NCBI GenBank assembly: GCA_026985495.1
Contig: JALSQJ010000058.1
Location: forward strand, 1 to 15,434
Origin: Campylobacteraceae bacterium
GTDB taxonomy: Bacteria > Campylobacterota > Campylobacteria > Campylobacterales > Sulfurovaceae
Reading direction: 5' to 3'
DNA: 15,434 bases
The translations under genes and the position numbers were made by a program. The notes under the pieces were generated by a model. That model did not search any database, had not been told where the DNA came from, and was given only the letters and a program-made list of their open reading frames with translations. Of the stretch, positions 1 through 7,708 are shown piece after piece. Position 1 is the first letter of the stretch. The number at the start of each line of letters is the position of its first letter.

Positions 1-1848
1 AAAATCTATTCAGATGGTTTAGAGATTAATACAACCAATAAAAGTATCAAATTTAAAAAACTTCTTTTGACAACTCAAGATGATTTATGGATAGATGCAC
101 ATGGAGCAGAAAAAGAGAGAGATAATTATAAAATTTTGAACAGTAGGCTCTCTTCTTGTAACACTAAAGATCCTGAATGGACAATTGATTTTGCAGAGGC
201 ACAATATCATAAAGCTGAAAACTATATAGAACTTAATGGTGCAAAATTAACTTTTTTTGATACACCTATTTTCTATTTTCCTTATCTTACTTTCCCTACG
301 ATTAATGAACGAACAACGGGGTTTCTTTTTCCTCTTTTTAAGTTTTCTTCAGATGAAGGTATGGCATATCAGCAACCATTTTTCTATGCACCTATGGAAA
401 ATTTAGATATAGAATTTAACCCTCAAATTCGTACAAATAGGGGGTTTGGAGGACACATTACTACTAGATTTATAGACTCAAATAGTTCGAAGGGGCAGTT
501 ACGTTTTGGTTATTTTAAAAATTTTGAATCTTTTGCCAATAAAAATTATTTTAACAATGAGCATTATGGGGTAGAGTTTTTCTATAATTCTACAGACTTT
601 CTACCAAAATCAACTTTTTTAGATGACTATAAGAGTGGTCTATATGTTAATGCAACCTATTTAAATGATTTAGAGTATTTAAATCTACAGAAGGATTCAG
701 CTGGAGGATTGCTCTCTGCAAATCTAATTGAGTCAAGATTGAATAGTTTTATTTATGATGAAAAAGATTATTTGGGACTATATGCACGTTACTATATAGA
801 TACAAGTAAACGTAGTAATAGTGATACTATACAAGAGTTGCCCACTATTCAGTATCATAGTTTTATAAACTATCTTATTTCAGATAAACTCTTTTATACC
901 TTTGATGCAAGAGTTCATAACTATACAAGAGTAAAAGGGAGTAGAGCTTATCAGAGTGAGTTTGATTTACCTGTCACTTACTATGACTCTTTCTTTAATG
1001 ATTTTTTAGATTTTTCTGTAACTGAAAATTTATATTTAAGTGATGTTTTTTTCTCAAATTTACAGCAAGATAGAGAAGATTATCAATTTTATCGAAATTA
1101 TCATACCCTTGAACTCTCATCAGATTTAAGTAAACAGTATGGTTCTAATATTCATACAATTCATCCTTCAATTATCTATACAAAACCAAGTTTTGAGCGT
1201 GAACGACCTGATAAATATAGAAATTTAACAGCAGAACAGCAAGAGCTTTTTGTTACACAAACTGAACTGGAAAACCTCTCTATGGGGCTTAGTCAATACT
1301 ATTACAATAATAATCTAAATCTTACTCTTTTTCATAGGTTAGCATTTACAAGTTATCCACACTCAATACTTCCTCAAGGAGATTTAAATAATGAATTTGG
1401 ATATAGAGGGGAAGATTTTGACTTCTATTCAAATCTCTTCTATTCATTAGATAAAAATAAGTTACACTCATTAACAACAACTGTTTCATATACTAAAAAT
1501 GATTATGATATACTTATGACACATTTTTACAATTATGATCTTATATCTAATCAAGCGGCGACAAGTTTTCTACATACTTCATTGACTTATACCTATAATC
1601 CACATAATCGGTGGTATGTAAGTAGTGACTATGATACGGTAAATAATTTCAACTATCAATGGAATGTAGGTTTGGAGCATAGAGAAAAGTGTTGGGGTGC
1701 AAAATTAAGTTTTGGACAAGAGCAGATACCAAATATAGACAGATCATTTAGAAACACAGCCCTATATTTTGAGTTAAGCCTAAATCCGATAGGGGCAATA
1801 TCTAAAAATATAGAGAAAGATTTTTCAAGACAAGGGAACAGACAATAA
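1..1848 (+). CDS. lptD: LPS-assembly protein LptD (OstA/Imp), 5'-truncated by window edge
   Basis: LptD is the outer-membrane beta-barrel that, with LptE, inserts lipopolysaccharide into the outer leaflet. The reading frame is open from base 1, so the gene starts outside the window; 615 residues are visible, and the TTG at 67 is not the true start. The first visible residues look like the end of the periplasmic OstA domain. The family signature follows: a Cys in SSCNTKDPEW, then the block with FPYLTFP and TGFLFPLF, then a glycine- and tyrosine-rich alternating barrel up to the end. A second Cys lies near the C-terminus (KCWGA). These fit the N- and C-terminal cysteine positions that LptD uses for disulfides, though each site has one Cys here where E. 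coli has two. The next gene begins 2 nt after the stop, so the two are almost certainly co-transcribed. Confidence 0.93.
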   Translation, partial: KIYSDGLEINTTNKSIKFKKLLLTTQDDLWIDAHGAEKERDNYKILNSRLSSCNTKDPEWTIDFAEAQYHKAENYIELNGAKLTFFDTPIFYFPYLTFPTINERTTGFLFPLFKFSSDEGMAYQQPFFYAPMENLDIEFNPQIRTNRGFGGHITTRFIDSNSSKGQLRFGYFKNFESFANKNYFNNEHYGVEFFYNSTDFLPKSTFLDDYKSGLYVNATYLNDLEYLNLQKDSAGGLLSANLIESRLNSFIYDEKDYLGLYARYYIDTSKRSNSDTIQELPTIQYHSFINYLISDKLFYTFDARVHNYTRVKGSRAYQSEFDLPVTYYDSFFNDFLDFSVTENLYLSDVFFSNLQQDREDYQFYRNYHTLELSSDLSKQYGSNIHTIHPSIIYTKPSFERERPDKYRNLTAEQQELFVTQTELENLSMGLSQYYYNNNLNLTLFHRLAFTSYPHSILPQGDLNNEFGYRGEDFDFYSNLFYSLDKNKLHSLTTTVSYTKNDYDILMTHFYNYDLISNQAATSFLHTSLTYTYNPHNRWYVSSDYDTVNNFNYQWNVGLEHREKCWGAKLSFGQEQIPNIDRSFRNTALYFELSLNPIGAISKNIEKDFSRQGNRQ

Positions 1849-1850
1849 TT

Positions 1851-3341
1851 ATGAAAACAGAAGCAAAAGTAGGTCTATTTATTACACTATCACTCTTTTT
1901 CCTTTTTGGACTGCTCTCACAATTAAGTAGTTTTGATAATCTATTTAAAAAGTCCTATCCAATAACTGCTCAAATAGCAGATGGTACAGGGCTTAAAGAG
2001 AAGGCAAAAGTAAAATTAAAAGGTGTCGATATTGGTTACGTGGAGCATGTCTCTTTAGTGAATAATGAAGTGCAAACACTTTTGAAAATTAATGAAGGTG
2101 TGCAAATTCCAGATGATTCTACTATTGTAATCTCTCAAGATTCACTTTTAGGTGGAAAATTTTTAGATATAAAACCAGGAGTTTCTACTAAAAATTTAGT
2201 AGCAAATCAACTACTATCGAAAGAGGAGAAGGTCTCTTCTATTGCCGATGCGTCAACAGCAGCAGATGAGGCGTTTAGACAGATTTCACTTTTGGTTAAA
2301 GATATTCGTCAAGTCTTAGATAGTAAGAGTCAAAAAGATATAAAAGAGACATTGAGTAATTTAAATGAGTTCTCTACACTATTAGCTTCAATCTCAAAAG
2401 ATGATAATCAGACTATTCATGAGATTTTATCCAATGCAAATAGCTCTTTAAAGAGTGCAAACTTGACTATTAAAAAGTTTGCTAAGATGAGCGATGAGAT
2501 AACTTTAACCTCTAAAGAGTTTAAAAAAGTGGGGCAGGGGGTCAATAGAGATTTACCTCAAATCATGGCTAGACTTGATAGTATAACCAAATATCTAAAT
2601 TCAGTATCAGCCATGCTTGATAGAGATTTACCTAATGCATTGAGTAAGTTTGTAAAGCTAGAAGATAATATTAATGATGTAGTCTCTAGTAATAAAAAGA
2701 GTCTATCTAGTGCATTGACATCGGTTGATGGTTTCTTCTCTGATGGAAAAGAGACTATGAAAAAGGTAGATGACTATTTGGATAGTATGATAAAGAGTGA
2801 GCTTCATGTAGAGATGAGAGGTGATGAGGTTTATGATGATGGAGGCTACTCTAAGACTCATCTTAATGTTACTTTAAAACCTGACCCTACTAGATTTTAT
2901 ATGCTAGGGCTAACCTCTGGACCATCATTTGAAGCAGATAGTAGTGCTACAAGAGGCTTTGTTGGTAATAAATTGCATTCAAAGAGTAATTTTTTACTCT
3001 CTGCTCAATATGGTAAGCGTTATGATGACCTACTATTTCGTGTAGGAATTATAGAGAATCAAGGTGGAGTTGGTGTGGACTACTTTGCACTAAATGATAC
3101 ATTAAAGTTCTCTACAGATGTTTATGACTTTAATGCAGTCAATGACATAAGGGGAACTAACCCAAATTTAACAACTACTATACGTTATCAATTTTTTAAA
3201 CATATTAATGCCTACTTGAGTGGGAATAACCTTTTAAATAGTGGAGCTAACTCTGTATCTGTTGGTTTGGGTGTAAGTTTTGTAGATAATGACCTGAAGA
3301 ATCTTTTAGGTACAGCAGCTGCAGCATCAGGTGGTAAATAG
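1851..3341 (+). CDS. MCE/MlaD-family lipid transport protein with C-terminal barrel-like domain
   Basis: This is probably the substrate-binding component of a lipid ABC transporter that moves phospholipid between the membranes. Residues 7-23 form one N-terminal membrane anchor. Residues about 36-112 are an MCE domain, with the typical VKLKGVDIGYVEHV and LLGGKFLDIKPG segments. Residues about 130-315 are helical and low in glycine. From about 315 to 485 the sequence changes to alternating beta strands with outer-membrane-like turns (LLSAQYGKRYDDLLFRVG, GGVGVDYF, VSVGLGVSFVDNDL). At 496 residues it is much longer than E. coli MlaD (about 180). It follows lptD by 2 nt and overlaps the next gene by 1 nt. 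No mlaE- or mlaF-like permease or ATPase gene lies in the window. The MCE assignment is firm; the barrel reading of the C-terminus is inference from the strand pattern. Confidence 0.88.
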   Translation: MKTEAKVGLFITLSLFFLFGLLSQLSSFDNLFKKSYPITAQIADGTGLKEKAKVKLKGVDIGYVEHVSLVNNEVQTLLKINEGVQIPDDSTIVISQDSLLGGKFLDIKPGVSTKNLVANQLLSKEEKVSSIADASTAADEAFRQISLLVKDIRQVLDSKSQKDIKETLSNLNEFSTLLASISKDDNQTIHEILSNANSSLKSANLTIKKFAKMSDEITLTSKEFKKVGQGVNRDLPQIMARLDSITKYLNSVSAMLDRDLPNALSKFVKLEDNINDVVSSNKKSLSSALTSVDGFFSDGKETMKKVDDYLDSMIKSELHVEMRGDEVYDDGGYSKTHLNVTLKPDPTRFYMLGLTSGPSFEADSSATRGFVGNKLHSKSNFLLSAQYGKRYDDLLFRVGIIENQGGVGVDYFALNDTLKFSTDVYDFNAVNDIRGTNPNLTTTIRYQFFKHINAYLSGNNLLNSGANSVSVGLGVSFVDNDLKNLLGTAAAASGGK

Positions 3342-4003
3342 TGAATAAAGTACTCTTTAAAAATAGAGAAGATGCAGCTTTGAAATTAATAGATGAGTTG
3401 CCTTTAAGTATCTATTCACTAGAGAATGTTATTGTTTTAGGCATTAGTGAAGGTGGTCTATATTTTGCTCAACAGTTGTCTAAAAAGTTAGATGCTCCAA
3501 TGGATATTTTGTTAACTGAACGAATCTACTCTCATATAAACCCAAAATTGACCATTGCTATTGTTGGTGAGACAGAGGAGATTGTTATTCATAGAGCTTT
3601 AACTGATGCTTTTAATATACCAAAAGATTATATTTATAATGAGGCATATCGTAAATATAGTAATGAAATTTCAGGATATATACAAAAATATCGTAATGGA
3701 GAAGGATTAGTAAGCTTAGAAAATAGATATGTAATATTAACTGATGAGTGTGTAGAGACAGGATTAACAATGATGGCAGCTGTAAAGACAGCCATATCTT
3801 TGGGGGCTAAAAATATTTTCATTGCTGTACCTGTGTTAGACAATGTTGTCTATGAGAATTTGGTAACAGTTTGTGATAATATTTTTTGTCCACATAAGAT
3901 AGACGATTATATATCTATTGAGTACTACTATAAAGAGATTGACTCTTTTAGTTTTGAAGAGATAGAAGCAATAATGAAAAATAATAGAGAAGAGAGAGCG
4001 TAA
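3341..4003 (+). CDS. Phosphoribosyltransferase-domain protein
   Basis: This 220-residue protein has a type I phosphoribosyltransferase fold. An N-terminal stretch, VIVLGISEGGLYFAQQL, resembles the hydrophobic strand and glycine loop of the family. The PRPP-binding segment is VILTDECVETGLTM (about residues 130-143), followed by GAKNIFIAVPVL, which is typical of the family. The usual acidic pair DD is DE here. The GTG start at 3341 shares its G with the upstream TAG stop, and an AGGTGG ribosome site lies 6 nt before it. The last base of its TAA is the first base of the pnp ATG. Such tight coupling suggests translation in step with mce and pnp. The substrate cannot be told; a nucleobase salvage or a non-catalytic regulatory role are both possible. 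Confidence 0.75.
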   Translation: MNKVLFKNREDAALKLIDELPLSIYSLENVIVLGISEGGLYFAQQLSKKLDAPMDILLTERIYSHINPKLTIAIVGETEEIVIHRALTDAFNIPKDYIYNEAYRKYSNEISGYIQKYRNGEGLVSLENRYVILTDECVETGLTMMAAVKTAISLGAKNIFIAVPVLDNVVYENLVTVCDNIFCPHKIDDYISIEYYYKEIDSFSFEEIEAIMKNNREERA

Positions 4004-6135
4004 TGAATGAACAAAATATTGTAATTAGTTGTAATAATTTAGAAGAGAAATACCGATTTAATAAAGTAGCAAAACAAGCAAGTGGTGCTGTACTTTACAG
4101 TTGTGGAGATGCTGTGCTTTTAGCAGCGATTGCTATTGCCCCAACACCTGTAGATGAAGATTTTTTGCCTTTAACGGTTCAATATATAGAAAAATCTTAT
4201 GCTGCTGCAAAAATTCCAGGTGGATTTGTAAAGAGAGAGACTAAACCAGGTGATTTTGAGACATTAACTTCACGAATTGTTGACCGTTCTTTGCGTCCTC
4301 TTTTTCCAAAAGGTTTTCACTACCCTGTAGTTGTAACTATAACTGTAATGAGTGCCGATGCTGAAGTTGACATGCAAGTAGCAGCGATGCATGCTGCTTC
4401 TGCAGCTCTTTATACTTCCGATATCCCAATAAATCAAGCAGTTGCTGCTGTTCGTCTTGGAAAGATAGATGATGAAGTTTTAATTAACCCTACACTTATT
4501 GAACAAGAGGAGTCAACTCTTGACCTTTTAGTAGTGGGTTCAGGTTCAGATATACTTATGATTGAGATGTGTGTTCATGCATCTGAAAAAGAGCATATTC
4601 AACAGACCAATGAGCTAGAAGAGGATGAGCTATTAGAGATTATTGATATTGCTCAAACAGCTATTGAACAAGCGACTATAGAGTATGAGAGTGGGTTTAA
4701 AATAGCAAAAAAAGAGGAGATAGAGGTTGAATTATCAGAGGATAGAGAAGATGCTGAACTCTATGAGTTTATAAAAAATAACTATGCAGATGCAGTATCT
4801 AAAGCAGTTCAATCAATGGCAAAATCTGAACGAAGTCAAGAGCTTAAAAGAGTTTGTCAGAGTATTATAGATGAATTAGAGAAGGAGGGTGAAGAGGTAG
4901 ATAAAGAGTTGGTTTCTAAAATGTTAGAGATATATAAAAAATCGGTAGTTCGTTCACTTATTTTAGATAAATCAATTCGTGCAGATGGTCGTGCCTTAAA
5001 TGAGGTTCGTCCTATTGATATTGAGACCAATATTTTACCCTCTGTTCATGGCTCTTGTCTCTTTACAAGAGGTCAAACACAAGCTTTAGTAACAGCAACA
5101 CTTGGTGACATAAAATCGGCACAATCGTATGATTTAATTGGTTCTAAAACAGTAAAATATGAGACCTTTATGGTTCACTATAACTTCCCTTCCTTCTCTG
5201 TTGGTGAAGCAAAACCAGCAAGAGCTCCAGGTCGTAGAGAGTTGGGGCATGGTAACTTAGGTAAGCGTGGATTAGAACCAACTCTTGACCTTAAAAGAGA
5301 TGGAACAGTTCGTCTTGTTTCTGAAATTTTAGAGTCAAATGGTTCATCTAGTATGGCAACAGTTTGTGGTGGCTCATTGGCACTTAAAGCAGCAGAGGTA
5401 GAGACCTCTAAATTGGTTGCAGGTATCGCTATGGGCTTAGTAACTGATGGTACAAAATATTGTGTTCTCTCTGATATTATGGGCTTAGAAGACCATGATG
5501 GTGATATGGATTTTAAGATTACAGGTACTCAAGATGGTATAACTGCTATGCAGATGGATATTAAACTAGGAGGAATTGAAGCAGATGTTCTAAGAGATGC
5601 ACTCTATCAAGCAAAAGAGGGTCGTTTGCATATTTTAGCTATTATGGAAAAAGCACTTAAAGAGATAACTCCAAGCTCTGCACTTCCTAGTTCGATTGAA
5701 TTTTCTATAGATTCTAGTCATATTCCTGCTATCATTGGAAAAGGTGGTGGAACTATTCGTGAAATTATAGAGAGATATAGTGTCAGTATAGATATTGACC
5801 GAGATACAAATAGAGTTAAAATTACAGGTGCATCAAAAGAGAGCGTTGAGGATGCAAAAGCATTTATTGATAATATTACCTCTGCCCCTATAAAGAGACA
5901 GATGGTTTATGAGATAAATAAACAATACTCAGGTAAAATCAAAAAAATAGTTGAGTTTGGTATGTTTGTAGAGATGCCAGATGGTTTTGATGCACTGCTT
6001 CACATCTCAAAAGTGGCAAAAGAGAGAGTTAATAATCTTGAAGAGCGTTACAATGTTGGTGATACTATTGATATTATTGTTCTTGAACAAAAGGGTAAAA
6101 AAGTGGAACTCTGTACCCCTGCATACATTTTTTAA
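4003..6135 (+). CDS. pnp: Polyribonucleotide nucleotidyltransferase (PNPase)
   Basis: PNPase degrades RNA 3' to 5' with phosphate, releasing nucleoside diphosphates. It works as a trimer, often with RNA-degradosome partners. The 710-residue product shows the full domain order: an N-terminal RNase PH-like core (to about residue 145), a helical linker, and a second catalytic RNase PH core starting near ADGRALNEVRP (about 326). This core includes the RAPGRRELGHG segment and GLEDHDGDMDFKI. A KH domain carries IIGKGGG (about 577-583), and a C-terminal S1 domain spans about residues 640-706 (EFGMFVEMPDGFDALLHIS). Length and order are normal. The start overlaps the previous stop by one base. It is the last gene of the lptD operon and is closed by the hairpin at 6142-6177. 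Confidence 0.97.
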   Translation: MNEQNIVISCNNLEEKYRFNKVAKQASGAVLYSCGDAVLLAAIAIAPTPVDEDFLPLTVQYIEKSYAAAKIPGGFVKRETKPGDFETLTSRIVDRSLRPLFPKGFHYPVVVTITVMSADAEVDMQVAAMHAASAALYTSDIPINQAVAAVRLGKIDDEVLINPTLIEQEESTLDLLVVGSGSDILMIEMCVHASEKEHIQQTNELEEDELLEIIDIAQTAIEQATIEYESGFKIAKKEEIEVELSEDREDAELYEFIKNNYADAVSKAVQSMAKSERSQELKRVCQSIIDELEKEGEEVDKELVSKMLEIYKKSVVRSLILDKSIRADGRALNEVRPIDIETNILPSVHGSCLFTRGQTQALVTATLGDIKSAQSYDLIGSKTVKYETFMVHYNFPSFSVGEAKPARAPGRRELGHGNLGKRGLEPTLDLKRDGTVRLVSEILESNGSSSMATVCGGSLALKAAEVETSKLVAGIAMGLVTDGTKYCVLSDIMGLEDHDGDMDFKITGTQDGITAMQMDIKLGGIEADVLRDALYQAKEGRLHILAIMEKALKEITPSSALPSSIEFSIDSSHIPAIIGKGGGTIREIIERYSVSIDIDRDTNRVKITGASKESVEDAKAFIDNITSAPIKRQMVYEINKQYSGKIKKIVEFGMFVEMPDGFDALLHISKVAKERVNNLEERYNVGDTIDIIVLEQKGKKVELCTPAYIF

Positions 6136-6141
6136 ACCTCT

Positions 6142-6177
6142 TGTAAGTGTGTTGTATCTCCACACTTACATTTTTTT
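6142..6177 (+). terminator. Intrinsic terminator of the lptD-pnp operon
   Basis: A perfect 10-bp stem (TGTAAGTGTG at 6142-6151 with CACACTTACA at 6161-6170) has a 9-nt loop and is followed at once by seven T residues. It begins 6 nt after the pnp stop. This is a textbook rho-independent terminator and separates pnp from the atpE unit. Confidence 0.93.
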
Positions 6178-6233
6178 GTATAGTTACATCTTTCTATTAT
6201 ATTCTCTTAATACCTCTTTCATCTTATCTTAGC

Positions 6234-6239
6234 TATAAT
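6234..6239 (+). promoter_or_regulatory. Promoter -10 box (TATAAT) of the atpE unit
   Basis: A perfect TATAAT lies in a T-rich tract and predicts a transcription start near 6245-6248. That is where the base composition changes and the structured leader begins. No good -35 box is evident, which is usual for sigma-70 promoters in Campylobacterota. Confidence 0.65.
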
Positions 6240-6243
6240 TCAC

Positions 6244-6361
6244 GCGTTATTACGAAGTGATAAGTAGGGAAACAGGTTGCATTTATGTGCTTGTTGGCAT
6301 CGTTTGATGTTTACGCTATCCGAACAGACTTTGGAACGCAGTCTAAGGGGACTTAAAGCCC
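6244..6361 (+). promoter_or_regulatory. Candidate structured leader RNA upstream of atpE
   Basis: This non-coding stretch lies between the promoter and atpE. It is visibly richer in G and C than the flanks and folds by eye into consecutive hairpins. One pairs 6247-6253 with 6257-6263 (7 bp, GAA loop). A second pairs 6271-6277 and 6279-6281 with 6286-6295 (10 pairs, one bulge, loop TTTA). A third pairs 6296-6301 with 6306-6311 (6 bp, loop GTTT). A fourth pairs 6326-6330 with 6340-6344 (AGACT/AGTCT). A weaker GGG/CCC pairing joins 6348-6350 with 6359-6361, and GCGT at 6244-6247 could alternatively close on ACGC at 6313-6316. The atpE ribosome site follows. I do not recognise a known riboswitch, 6S, SRP, tmRNA or RNase P signature. 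It may be a regulatory leader or an independent small RNA. Confidence 0.5.
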
Positions 6362-6381
6362 ATCAATTTAAGGATTTAAAA

Positions 6382-6684
6382 ATGAAAAAGTTTTTCTTAC
6401 TTTTCTTAGCACTTGGTGCTGTTGCTTTCGCTGGTGAAAGTGAAATGGTTCAAGCTTATTCAGTAGTTGCTGCTGGTGTTGGTCTTGGTCTTGCTGCTCT
6501 TGGTGGAGCTATTGGTATGGGTCATACTGCTGCTGCAACTATTGCTGGTACAGCTAGAAACCCTGGTCTTGGTGGTAAACTAATGACTACAATGTTTATT
6601 GCTCTTGCAATGATTGAAGCACAAGTTATCTATACACTTGTTATTGCTCTTATTGCTCTTTATGCTAACCCATTTTTAGGTTAA
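6382..6684 (+). CDS. atpE: ATP synthase F0 subunit c
   Basis: This is the proton-carrying ring subunit of F1F0 ATP synthase in the inner membrane. The 100-residue product has a hydrophobic signal-like N-terminus (1-17, ending AFA), then the helical hairpin. Helix 1 carries the glycine run GVGLGLAALGGAIGMG, the polar loop is RNPG (59-62), and helix 2 carries the ion-binding Glu79 in ALAMIEA. Residues expected for sodium binding (Gln in helix 1, Ser or Thr after the Glu) are absent, which fits proton coupling. The ATG at 6382 is chosen because AGGA at 6371-6374 is well spaced and the family begins here; the frame stays open upstream to 6277, but that part is the leader. No other ATP synthase gene is in the window, so atpE stands alone, apart from any atp operon. 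Confidence 0.95.
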   Translation: MKKFFLLFLALGAVAFAGESEMVQAYSVVAAGVGLGLAALGGAIGMGHTAAATIAGTARNPGLGGKLMTTMFIALAMIEAQVIYTLVIALIALYANPFLG

Positions 6685-6700
6685 TATTTAAAGAAAAGCT

Positions 6701-6732
6701 AAGTATAGGGTGGTATAATGCCACCCTAACTT
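6701..6732 (+). terminator. Hairpin after atpE, probable terminator
   Basis: AGGGTGG at 6707-6713 pairs perfectly with CCACCCT at 6721-6727. AAGT at 6701-6704 and ACTT at 6729-6732 extend the stem with one bulge. It starts about 16 nt after the atpE stop. The tract after it is not a clean T-run, so termination may be partial. The 7-nt loop holds TATAAT (6714-6719), which could itself act as a -10 box for the downstream tRNA. Confidence 0.6.
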
Positions 6733-6795
6733 AACAGTTATACCCTCATTTTATTACAAAAGTTATTACTCTTTAAAAGTAAATAGTTCCCATTT

Positions 6796-6880
6796 GCGTC
6801 AGTGGTGGAACGGTAGACACGCTACCTTGAGGGGGTAGTGCCTTACGGGTGTGGAGGTTCAAATCCTCTCTGACGCACCA
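6796..6880 (+). tRNA. tRNA-Leu (anticodon GAG)
   Basis: The cloverleaf is complete. The acceptor stem pairs GCGTCAG (6796-6802) with CTGACGC (6870-6876), followed by A and an encoded CCA (6878-6880). The anticodon stem CTACC/GGTAG holds the loop TTGAGGG, with GAG at 6829-6831. A long class II variable arm and a T arm with GGTTCAAATCC follow. The 85-nt length and large variable arm fit leucine, reading CUC and CUU codons. Confidence 0.97.
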
Positions 6881-6991
6881 TCTCTTTTCCTTTCAAATTT
6901 TATTTATACTCTTTTATCTTAAGTATGTACCCAGAATTAATTTCAAAAATATTTAAAAATGATTATTTTGATTTTGTCGTGAAGTGGATAG

Positions 6992-7012
6992 ATGAGAGGG
7001 GAGACCTCTCAT
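6992..7012. terminator. Hairpin downstream of the rhodanese cluster
   Basis: ATGAGAGG (6992-6999) pairs with CCTCTCAT (7005-7012) around GGAGA, just past the end of the minus-strand gene that stops at 7017. In the minus direction no T-run follows; in the plus direction a T-run comes only after a further short palindrome (7014-7023). It may end transcription from one or both sides, but weakly. The rest of 6881-7016 holds no feature I can support, apart from a small open frame treated under findings. Confidence 0.45.
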
Positions 7013-7016
7013 TAGA

Positions 7017-7655
7017 TTAATCTTTTTTAATCTCTTTATGAACAATGGTTGTTAAACCAAGAAGTTTCCAACCTTGAAGACCACTTCTGTAGTAGTGTAG
7101 TTTACTTTTTGGATAGTGATGTTTTAGAATACCCATCATAAAGTGGTGACTCTGTCCACACCAGACACCATTACAATAGATAGCTAAATCTTTAACATTT
7201 GAGAAGTTCCATGTTCCATCAGGGTCAATGGTCATACCTAAAAGCATAAAAATCCGTTTTGCTTTCTCTTTTGTTGCATTTTGTATAATAGGAAAAGGGA
7301 TATTAATAGCAGATGGGATTGATTCTAATTCAAACCAACTTTTAAGACGTGCATCAACAATTATACCTGTTCCATCTTTTACTTTAGTTTGCATAAAGTG
7401 TAGAAGCTCTAACTCTTCAAAGTTCTCTATCTCTGGGTCAATCTTTGTAGGTTGAATACAAAATGGGGGACAAGGACGTGATGTTTTTGTATAGTCATCA
7501 GTTAGTCGGTTGTTTACATCTTGAATACGTTCAATTTTTATAGATTTCCCTGAATCTGTAGTATAGATATAAGGGATATCTTTCGTAATCTTCACTGTTG
7601 TATTTTCAGCTAAAAGAAAAGATGTAAAAAGAGGTAATAGTAGTAATTTTTTCAT
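7017..7655 (-). CDS. Exported rhodanese-like protein with paired cysteines (paralogue A)
   Basis: This is a 212-residue periplasmic protein with a signal peptide (1-16, ending LLA). A conserved block KTSRPCPPFCIQP (57-69) precedes a rhodanese-like domain. The domain shows VDAR (100-103), IPSAINIPF (113-121), the active-loop region YCNGVWCGQS (160-169) and the closing YRSGLQGW. Cys161 sits where rhodaneses carry the sulfur-accepting cysteine, and Cys166 lies five residues on. Cys62 and Cys66 lie in the N-terminal block. The loop lacks the usual Arg at its end. It is the last gene of a minus-strand cluster with the LysM gene and paralogue B, and a GGAAA-type ribosome site precedes it. A sulfur-transfer or thiol-redox role in the periplasm is inferred; the substrate is unknown. 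Confidence 0.8.
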   Translation of the reverse strand: MKKLLLLPLFTSFLLAENTTVKITKDIPYIYTTDSGKSIKIERIQDVNNRLTDDYTKTSRPCPPFCIQPTKIDPEIENFEELELLHFMQTKVKDGTGIIVDARLKSWFELESIPSAINIPFPIIQNATKEKAKRIFMLLGMTIDPDGTWNFSNVKDLAIYCNGVWCGQSHHFMMGILKHHYPKSKLHYYRSGLQGWKLLGLTTIVHKEIKKD

Positions 7656-7679
7656 AGATTTCCTTTGTTTTTATTCTTT

Positions 7680-7708
7680 ATATCAATAGAGATAGTCTCT
7701 ATTGATAT
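7680..7708. repeat. Perfect 13-bp inverted repeat between lysM and rhodanese A
   Basis: ATATCAATAGAGA (7680-7692) is exactly complementary to 7696-7708, leaving a 3-nt loop. It directly abuts the stop codon of the minus-strand LysM gene and lies about 25 nt before the next gene. There is no T-run after the stem on the minus strand, so it looks more like an RNA-stability or processing hairpin, or an operator, than a full terminator. Confidence 0.7.

Noticed and set aside
67..69. TTG as the start of lptD
   Set aside because: The frame is open to base 1 and the preceding residues read as LptD sequence, so the real start is outside the window.
5981..6232. Plus-strand open frame over the end of pnp
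   Set aside because: It lies inside the S1 domain of pnp in another frame and runs through the terminator hairpin.
6244..6361. atpE leader as SRP RNA, 6S RNA or c-di-GMP riboswitch
   Set aside because: The SRP tetraloop motif, the 6S closing stem with central bubble, and the conserved c-di-GMP-I core are not present.
6277..6381. In-frame upstream extension of atpE from a TTG at 6277
   Set aside because: It adds 35 residues with no family likeness, lies in the structured leader, and the ATG at 6382 has a well-placed AGGA and the expected signal-like start.
6796..7020. Integrated element at tRNA-Leu
   Set aside because: No integrase, no repeat of the tRNA 3' end and no phage-like genes are seen in the window.
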